Shown here: in pieces, positions 1-5,223 of the stretch
How the letters are laid out: each line of letters starts with the position of its first letter
How positions within the stretch are numbered: position 1 is the stretch's first letter
NCBI GenBank assembly: GCA_046086225.1
Contig: JBJSXF010000187.1
Location: 1 to 5,223 of the forward strand
Source of the DNA: JBJSXF01 sp046086225
GTDB lineage: Bacteria > Actinomycetota > Acidimicrobiia > IMCC26256 > PALSA-610
DNA: 5,223 nucleotides
Direction: 5' to 3'
The notes under the pieces: model-generated
Database searches by the model: none
Told to the model about the DNA's origin: nothing
The model's input: the letters and a program-made list of their open reading frames with translations, nothing else
Position numbers and translations under genes: made by a program

Positions 1-2592
1 GACGACATCGCCGTCTTCACGATCCAGCCGTCGGTAGCATCGGGTGCGCATCCCCTCCTGCGCTCGTGGGGGCGGCTCGCGTCCGAAACCGCGACCCTCC
101 TGCGCGGCGATGGTGGCCGCGAGATCGTCCGGGTCGAGCCGTCGTTCCCCGCCACCCTCCTCGGCACGATCCAACGTGACATCACGTCGGGGTCCGATCC
201 CGGCGCCGACGGAACCACTCCCGCCGACCCCTCCGTCCAGGTCCACCTCTGCCACGGCCCGACCCGGCAGGTCGAAGTGCTGCGCGACGCCGTGCTCCAC
301 GCCATGGCCGACGACCCGACCCTCACCGCCCGCGATGTGCTCGTCGTCTGCACCGACGTCGAGTCCTTCGCCCCGCTCGTCGAGCCGATCTTCGCGAGCC
401 TGGGCCTGAGGGCCGTCGTCGTCGATCGCTCCACCGCAACCCGCACGCCCGTCGACCTCGCGCTCGAACTCGTGCTCGAGTGCGTCGGTGGCCGCTGCGG
501 GATCGAGGCACTCCTCGACCTCATCTCTTCCGAGATCGTCGCCGACGGTTTCGGGGTCACCGGTGAGGACATTGCGCTGATCGGACAGATCATCGCTCGC
601 CTCGACGTGCGCTGGGGCCTCGGACCCGACGACCGCGAGCGGGCGAGCCTGCCCGCCCCCCACGTCGGCACCTGGCGGCACGCCGTCGACCGTCTCCTCG
701 CCGGCACCCTCGTGCACGCCGTCGGGGACGGACCACTCGTCGACGACGTCGTGCCGTTCGACGATCTCGATGGGCAATCGTCGGTTGCGGTCGCCGAGCT
801 CGCCGAGGTCCTGCGTCGCCTCGAGGGGATCGCCCGGCTCGTCGACGAGGCCGAGCGGGTCGGCGGACCGTCGGCCTGGGCCGACGTCATCGACGGGATC
901 ACCTCTGCCTTCCTCGCCGCGCTCCCCGGCGACCCCCGTGGCCTCAGCGAGGTCCGTACCGCCCGATCCGAACTGATCCGGGCCGCCGAGACCGCACCGT
1001 CGGCCCGACTCGGGCGCACCGAGTTCCGCGATCTGCTGCTCGGCGCCCAGGGTTCCGAGCGCTCACGTTCAGCCGAATGGCACGACGTCGTACGGGTGGG
1101 TTCGATCAACCGACTGCGGGGCGTGCCCGCCCGGGTCATCGCCGTCCTCGGGGTCGACGACGGCCGCCTCCGGGTCGGGGGCAGCGACGGAGACGATCTC
1201 CTCGCGGCCGATCCCCACCCCGGCGACCGGGACCCCCGAGCCGAGGAACGCCTGGCGCTGCTCAACTTCGTCATGGCCGCCCGTGACCGCCTCATCGTGC
1301 TCGCCGACGGCCACAGCGTCACCACCAACGAGCGACTCGCGGCGACCACGGTGCTGCAAGAGCTCGTCGAGGTCGTGGCCGCAACCGTCGCCCGGCCCGG
1401 CGAGGAAGAGAAGAGCTCGGCGGGCGACGCCTTCGGGGGAAATCCGTGCGTGGTGTTCCACTCCCGACAGCCGTTCGACCCGGTGAACTTCGGGTTGCCC
1501 AGCTCACCGATACTGAACGTCAATGTGGCGGCCGCGACCGACGGACCCTGGTCGTTCGACGAGCGGGCCCTCCGGGTTCTGCACTCTTCTCCCGTATCGG
1601 CGGGGGCCGCCGTGACCGACCTGTTCGCGGGGGTGGCCGGGCCCGAGTTCGATTCCGACCAGCGGGTCGAACTCGACGACCTCGTCCGATCGACGCGTCG
1701 ACCCGTCGCGCACTTCGCTCGGCACACCCTCCGCGTCGCTCTCCCCGACGAAGACGAGCAACCCGATCCCGAGATCGAATTGTGGCCCAACGGACTCACC
1801 GAAGCCGAGATCGGCCGTGAGTTCCTCGCCGCGCTGCTCGACGGTCGCGACATCGACACCTGGATGCAGGGTCGCCAACTGCGGGGCGGGACCCCGCCCG
1901 GCCTTCTCTCCGAGCCGTTCTGGTCGGCACTGCGACCGGTCATCACCGAGATCGCCGAGCATTCGGGGATGCTCGAGGTCGAACCGACCGTGATCCCGCT
2001 GCACGACGCCGCGCTTCCCCTCACCGGGTCGATCACCGTCTACGACACCACAATCGTCGACGCCGCGTACGTTCGCCGCCATGCGAGCGCCCGCACGCAA
2101 CCCTGGCTCAGGCTCGCTGCGCTGACCCTGACCGTCCCGAACACGCGCTGGAGGGCCCGGATCGTCCGCCGAGCCGCGTCGAAAGCCGAGGCCAAGCGGT
2201 CCGGGTCCGAGGTGCACGTCGAGGCATTCACCATCGCCGGCTCAGGTATCGAAGATCGTGTCGCCCGCGCCGAGCAGATCCTCGCCTTCGCCGCCGACAT
2301 CCGTCAGCGCGCCGAACGCGGGCCGATCCCCTTCTTCGACCGGACATCGTGGACGCTCGGGATGGCGAAGTATTCCGAGACGGCACTCAACTCCGATCTC
2401 GAGCGCGACACCCGCACGCCGGCCGCCCGCTGGGTGACCGGCCCACTCCAGGCATCCGATCTGCGGGCCCAGCCCGACACCGTCCTCGCCGACGGCCTCC
2501 CCGAGGGCGAGTTCCCTGCTCTGCGTTTCGCCCGGGCCCTCGCCCAGTGCTGGGACGAAACGGTCACCATCAGCAAGGCGGTGGGGTCATGA
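1..2592 (+). CDS. recC: RecBCD enzyme subunit RecC (exodeoxyribonuclease V gamma chain), 5'-truncated by the window edge
   Basis: RecC is the non-catalytic scaffold of RecBCD. It separates the strands at the duplex end and, in E. coli, reads Chi on the 3' strand. The frame is open from base 1 and encodes 863 residues up to the TGA at 2590-2592. E. coli RecC is about 1,120 residues, so roughly 230-260 N-terminal residues lie upstream. The GTG at 277 is internal: conserved RecC sequence precedes it. Family signatures, numbered from the first residue in the window, are HPLLRSWGRL (17-26), HLCHGPTRQVEVLRD (82-96), a WG...GTWRHAVDRLL block (205-233), LRGVPARVIAVLGVDDG (372-388, the degenerate motif V region), GDRDPR (408-413), QPFDPVNF (490-497), PWSF (516-519) and LDDLVR...RPVAHF (558-572), which leads into the inactivated nuclease-like C-terminal domain. 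A Gly/Asp/Pro-rich linker covers about 63-78. The Chi-reading residues known from E. coli lie mostly in the missing N-terminal part, so Chi recognition cannot be judged. The stop overlaps the recB start. AddB/AdnA-type proteins are less likely, because no iron-sulfur cysteines or active nuclease motif are evident. Confidence 0.95.
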   Translation, partial: DDIAVFTIQPSVASGAHPLLRSWGRLASETATLLRGDGGREIVRVEPSFPATLLGTIQRDITSGSDPGADGTTPADPSVQVHLCHGPTRQVEVLRDAVLHAMADDPTLTARDVLVVCTDVESFAPLVEPIFASLGLRAVVVDRSTATRTPVDLALELVLECVGGRCGIEALLDLISSEIVADGFGVTGEDIALIGQIIARLDVRWGLGPDDRERASLPAPHVGTWRHAVDRLLAGTLVHAVGDGPLVDDVVPFDDLDGQSSVAVAELAEVLRRLEGIARLVDEAERVGGPSAWADVIDGITSAFLAALPGDPRGLSEVRTARSELIRAAETAPSARLGRTEFRDLLLGAQGSERSRSAEWHDVVRVGSINRLRGVPARVIAVLGVDDGRLRVGGSDGDDLLAADPHPGDRDPRAEERLALLNFVMAARDRLIVLADGHSVTTNERLAATTVLQELVEVVAATVARPGEEEKSSAGDAFGGNPCVVFHSRQPFDPVNFGLPSSPILNVNVAAATDGPWSFDERALRVLHSSPVSAGAAVTDLFAGVAGPEFDSDQRVELDDLVRSTRRPVAHFARHTLRVALPDEDEQPDPEIELWPNGLTEAEIGREFLAALLDGRDIDTWMQGRQLRGGTPPGLLSEPFWSALRPVITEIAEHSGMLEVEPTVIPLHDAALPLTGSITVYDTTIVDAAYVRRHASARTQPWLRLAALTLTVPNTRWRARIVRRAASKAEAKRSGSEVHVEAFTIAGSGIEDRVARAEQILAFAADIRQRAERGPIPFFDRTSWTLGMAKYSETALNSDLERDTRTPAARWVTGPLQASDLRAQPDTVLADGLPEGEFPALRFARALAQCWDETVTISKAVGS
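2575..2592 (+). promoter_or_regulatory. recB translation start region: weak ribosome-binding site and ATGA stop-start overlap
   Basis: The recC stop TGA (2590-2592) and recB start ATG (2589-2591) share bases in the tetranucleotide ATGA. Upstream, inside the last recC codons, AAGG at 2575-2578 matches part of a Shine-Dalgarno sequence, 10 bases before the ATG, and a G-rich run follows at 2580-2586. There is no strong AGGAGG. The overlap with a weak site suggests that recB is translated mainly by ribosomes finishing recC (coupling or reinitiation). That mechanism is inference. The overlap itself is seen directly and supports one polycistronic message without a separate recB promoter. Confidence 0.5.
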
Positions 2593-5223
2593 CCTCCTCG
2601 GCCGTGCCTCCGACCGGAGCTGACCGCTCCGACGAATTCGATCTCACCGGTCCCCTCCCCCAGAAGATGACCGTCCTCGAGGCGAGTGCCGGTACCGGGA
2701 AGACCTACACGCTGACCGCGCTCGTGGCCCGCTTCGTGGCCGAAGGCCGAATCGAGATCGGCCAGCTCCTGATGATGACGTTCACCCGCGCCGCCGCCGC
2801 CGAGATGCGAGAGCGCACCCGCGCTCGCCTGGTCGAGGTCCGCGACGCGATCGACTCGGCCACTCCGGTCCGCGACGGGTGGCTGGGCACCATCGTGGAC
2901 GCCCCGCCGCACGAGCTCGAACAGCGGCGCAACCGCATCGTCGCCGCACTCTCCGCACTCGACGACGCCTCGATCACGACCATCCACGGCTTCTGCCAGC
3001 AGACGCTCCACGAACTCGGGGTCCTGGCCGGCGACATCGCCGCCAGCGAGGTTTCGGAACGGTCCGACGGACTCGTCGCATCGCTCGTACGCGACGAACT
3101 CGTCCGCACCCTCGGCCGTGCCCCCGACGCACTCGGCCCCATCGGCGACCGATCGCTCGTCACCGTCGAGAAGGAACTCCTCGACGTCGTTCAAGGCACG
3201 CTCTCCAACCACGGCGTCGAGCGGGCGCCCCGTGACCCGGCCCCCGACTCGACCGAGGGAGCGTGGGCCGGAGCTGTCGATCGGGTCATCGCAGCCGTCG
3301 CGGCCGGCCGTCTGCGGAGCGGAACCGCCGGTTTCGACGACCTCATCACGGGGGTCGGTCGCCTCATCGACGACGCCCAGACCTCCGACACCGTCATTCG
3401 TCGCATGCACGAACGGTTCCGCCTCGTCCTCATCGACGAGTTCCAGGACACCGACACCGTTCAATGGAAGATTCTCCGCCGCATCTTCGTCGATCCGCAT
3501 CCCGACATGTCGGAACCCGTTGTGATCTGCGTGGGCGACCCCAAGCAAGCGATCTACCGGTTCCGGGGCGCCGACATCGACGCCTACCTCCTGGCGCTCG
3601 ACGAATCCGGTGCACAACGCTCCGACCTGCGCACCAACTTCCGAGCCGACCGGCACCTCGTCGCAGCCACGAACGAACTCATGCGGGGCCTCGACCTCGG
3701 ACGGGGCCGCATCCCCTACGTCGAGGTGCACCCCAACCCCGGGGCCCCCGATTGCGCGACGGGCGACGGGATCTCGCTCGACGTCCGTTGGCTCCCCGAG
3801 TCCGTCCCCCTCCAGGGTCGGGCGAAGCAATCCGCCGGGGCTATTCGCGAGCGCATCGCCGCCGACCTCGGCGACGAGGTGGTCCGCCTGCTCGGGACCG
3901 AACTCGCACTCGATGACGGGAACCGCCCGGTCGAGCCGAAGGACATCGCCGTGCTCGTACGGGCCAACGACGATGCTCGTCCCATCCTCGAAGCGCTGCG
4001 GATACGCGGTGTGCCCACCGTCCAGGCCCGAATCGGATCGGTCACGACGTCAGAGGCGATGGACCAGTTCCGGCTTCTCGCGGCCGGCCTCGCCAACCCG
4101 AGTGACCTGCGCCGACTCCGCGCTCTCGGACTCGGATGGTTCGTCACCGCGTCGGAGTCCCTCGCGGTCGCCGCCGACAACGATCAGGCGAACGCCGATC
4201 TCCAACGGCGGTGCGACCGCTGGGCCGACGAACTGCGAGCACACGGAATCGTTGCGTTCCTCGAGCACCTCCGTACCGACTCGGCCCTGCTCGGAAACCT
4301 GGCCGACGGGGGCAACCTCGAGCGCGGGCTCACCGACCTCGAGCACATCGTCGAGATCGTTCATCGCCGGACCAAGGGGATCGGGATCTCGGGAGCTGTG
4401 CTCGCCCGCATCCTCGGTGAGATCGCAACCGCCGACGAGGACTCCGAGATCGACCAGCGGCGCACCGACACCGACTCCACTGCCGTGCTGCTCACGTCGA
4501 TGCACAGCGCCAAGGGACTCGAATACCCCATCGTGCTCGTTCCGTTTCCGAAGAAGATCCGCAACACTCCCCCGTTCCTCTTCACGATCGACGAGCACCG
4601 ATTCATCGACACGGCCCCGCCCGTCGAATGGTCCGACCTCGATTCCGACCAAACGCGACGAAAGGCTCTCGCGCTCACCGAAATCGAAGAGGACGAGCGA
4701 CGACTCATCTACGTCACCCTGACCCGACCGAAGCACCGGCTCACGATCTGGTGGGGCCAGTCGAGCGGGGTCGAGAAGGGTTCGCTCGCCCGAGTGCTCT
4801 TCCACCGGCCCGACGCACCCGAACCGTTCGCAGCCCCGAAGGGTGACGATGCCGTGCGCGGCGCATTCGAGGCCCTGCAGGCGAGAATCGGTGCCCCGAT
4901 GCGGTTCACCGAACTCGGGCCGCAGCCCCTCAGCGCGCCGCCCACCTATCTGCGACCGACTCCCGACCTGGCCGACGCGGCGATTGCGGCGATCCCCGCA
5001 ACCGCCGCTCCACGCGCCGACTGGTTCCGCTGGTCGTTCTCGAGCATGGCCGGCGCCGTCGGCCCGGGCCGTGGGCTCGACGAGACGCGAGCGGGCCACG
5101 ACGAGGGTGATCCCGCCGCAGAAGCGATCAACGAACCGAGCGAATCGGCGCAGGTACTCGCCGGCGATCTCCTCGGCCTCCCGGCGAGCGCGGCGTTCGG
5201 TGTGCTCGTACACGACGTGCTCG
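2589..5223 (+). CDS. recB: RecBCD enzyme subunit RecB (exodeoxyribonuclease V beta chain), 3'-truncated by the window edge
   Basis: RecB is the 3'-5' ATP-driven motor and the nuclease of RecBCD. This reading covers 878 residues with no stop. Family members are about 1,100-1,180, so most of the C-terminal nuclease domain is outside. Superfamily 1 motifs in order: Walker A EASAGTGKT (31-39, Lys38), Ia TFTRAAAAEMRER (64-76), Ic SITTIHGFC (128-136), II with Walker B LIDEFQDTD (281-289; Asp283, Glu284), III GDPKQAIYRFRG (316-327), IV LRTNFR (347-352), the 2A strand DIAVLVR (452-458), V LLTSMHSAKGLEYPIVL (634-650) and VI RLIYVTLTRPKHRL (705-718; Arg713 as arginine finger). No catalytic residue looks lost. 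A SFSSM block (816-820) corresponds to the SYSGL-type segment before the nuclease domain. AAFGVLVHDVL (868-878) starts that domain, and His875 matches the metal-binding His of E. coli RecB. The ATG at 2589 is preferred because it forms an ATGA overlap with recC and places the conserved FDLTGPLP segment at residue 17. An in-frame GTG at 2547 and ATG at 2667 are weaker choices. RecD should follow. Confidence 0.96.
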   Translation, partial: MTSSAVPPTGADRSDEFDLTGPLPQKMTVLEASAGTGKTYTLTALVARFVAEGRIEIGQLLMMTFTRAAAAEMRERTRARLVEVRDAIDSATPVRDGWLGTIVDAPPHELEQRRNRIVAALSALDDASITTIHGFCQQTLHELGVLAGDIAASEVSERSDGLVASLVRDELVRTLGRAPDALGPIGDRSLVTVEKELLDVVQGTLSNHGVERAPRDPAPDSTEGAWAGAVDRVIAAVAAGRLRSGTAGFDDLITGVGRLIDDAQTSDTVIRRMHERFRLVLIDEFQDTDTVQWKILRRIFVDPHPDMSEPVVICVGDPKQAIYRFRGADIDAYLLALDESGAQRSDLRTNFRADRHLVAATNELMRGLDLGRGRIPYVEVHPNPGAPDCATGDGISLDVRWLPESVPLQGRAKQSAGAIRERIAADLGDEVVRLLGTELALDDGNRPVEPKDIAVLVRANDDARPILEALRIRGVPTVQARIGSVTTSEAMDQFRLLAAGLANPSDLRRLRALGLGWFVTASESLAVAADNDQANADLQRRCDRWADELRAHGIVAFLEHLRTDSALLGNLADGGNLERGLTDLEHIVEIVHRRTKGIGISGAVLARILGEIATADEDSEIDQRRTDTDSTAVLLTSMHSAKGLEYPIVLVPFPKKIRNTPPFLFTIDEHRFIDTAPPVEWSDLDSDQTRRKALALTEIEEDERRLIYVTLTRPKHRLTIWWGQSSGVEKGSLARVLFHRPDAPEPFAAPKGDDAVRGAFEALQARIGAPMRFTELGPQPLSAPPTYLRPTPDLADAAIAAIPATAAPRADWFRWSFSSMAGAVGPGRGLDETRAGHDEGDPAAEAINEPSESAQVLAGDLLGLPASAAFGVLVHDVL

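Noticed and set aside
277..279. GTG as a possible recC start
   Set aside because: It is the first start codon of the frame in the window, but 92 codons before it are open and encode conserved RecC sequence, including most of the HLCHGPTRQVEVLRD block. The true start is upstream of base 1.
44..409. 121-codon plus-strand open frame near the left edge
   Set aside because: It is a shifted reading of recC with a Ser/Pro/Arg-rich product. The frame open from base 1 gives conserved RecC blocks such as HPLLRSWGRL.
721..860. Repetitive GTCGACGAC-like text and frequent GATC sites as a possible repeat or regulatory array
   Set aside because: The pattern has no fixed unit or spacing. It follows from common Val, Asp, Ile and Leu codons (GTC, GAC, ATC, CTC) in a high-GC gene.
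1504..2217. 237-codon minus-strand open frame antisense to the recC C-terminal region
   Set aside because: The sense frame aligns well with RecC. The antisense product is Gly/Arg/Asp-rich with no domain, and so is a composition shadow.
2304..3830. 508-codon open frame on the minus strand across the recC-recB junction
   Set aside because: It is antisense to conserved RecC and RecB sequence, including motifs Walker A to IV. Its product is rich in Gly, Arg, Asp, Glu and Val with no recognisable domain. Long antisense frames are expected in GC-rich DNA, where stop triplets are rare.
3610..4722. 370-codon plus-strand open frame in a different phase from recB
   Set aside because: The product is extremely rich in Ser, Pro, Arg and Thr, typical of a shifted reading of GC-rich coding DNA. 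The RecB frame over the same bases contains conserved helicase motifs.
4050..5213. 387-codon minus-strand open frame antisense to the second half of recB
   Set aside because: The plus strand carries RecB motifs V and VI here. The antisense product is charged, low in complexity and unlike any family I know.
1..5223. Search for a new defence system, mobile element, CRISPR array, RNA gene or E. coli-type Chi site
   Set aside because: The two RecBCD genes fill the window without gaps. I saw no spaced direct repeats, terminal inverted repeats, transposase, tRNA-like cloverleaf or terminator hairpin with a T-run. I did not see GCTGGTGG by eye, and Chi sequences differ between lineages in any case.

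Overview
The window is GC-rich, with codon third positions almost always G or C. It holds two long plus-strand genes that encode two subunits of the RecBCD helicase-nuclease (exodeoxyribonuclease V). The protein style, the compact recC-recB order and the base composition suggest a high-GC actinobacterium, possibly of the Acidimicrobiia. That placement is inferred from sequence feel and was not tested by a search.

Layout: positions 1-2592 are the 3' part of recC (gamma subunit). The frame is already open at base 1, so about 230-260 N-terminal codons lie upstream of the window. Positions 2589-5223 are the 5' part of recB (beta subunit). It starts on an ATG that overlaps the recC stop in an ATGA junction, and its frame is still open at the last base. 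All UvrD/Rep-type superfamily 1 helicase motifs of RecB are present and look intact. The window ends just as the C-terminal nuclease domain begins. There is no intergenic space, RNA gene, mobile element, CRISPR array or terminator, and nearly every base is coding.

Function: RecB is a 3'-5' DNA motor that also carries the complex's single nuclease site. RecC is a scaffold built from inactivated helicase and nuclease folds; it splits the duplex and, in the E. coli enzyme, scans the strand for Chi. Together with RecD (not in this window, expected just downstream of recB) they resect double-strand breaks, load RecA and degrade linear foreign DNA. The 4-base overlap suggests translational coupling, which suits subunits needed in equal amounts.

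I found no undescribed system here. The points worth a second look are subfamily-level: a changed degenerate motif in RecC, a short 1B region in RecB, and the gene junction.
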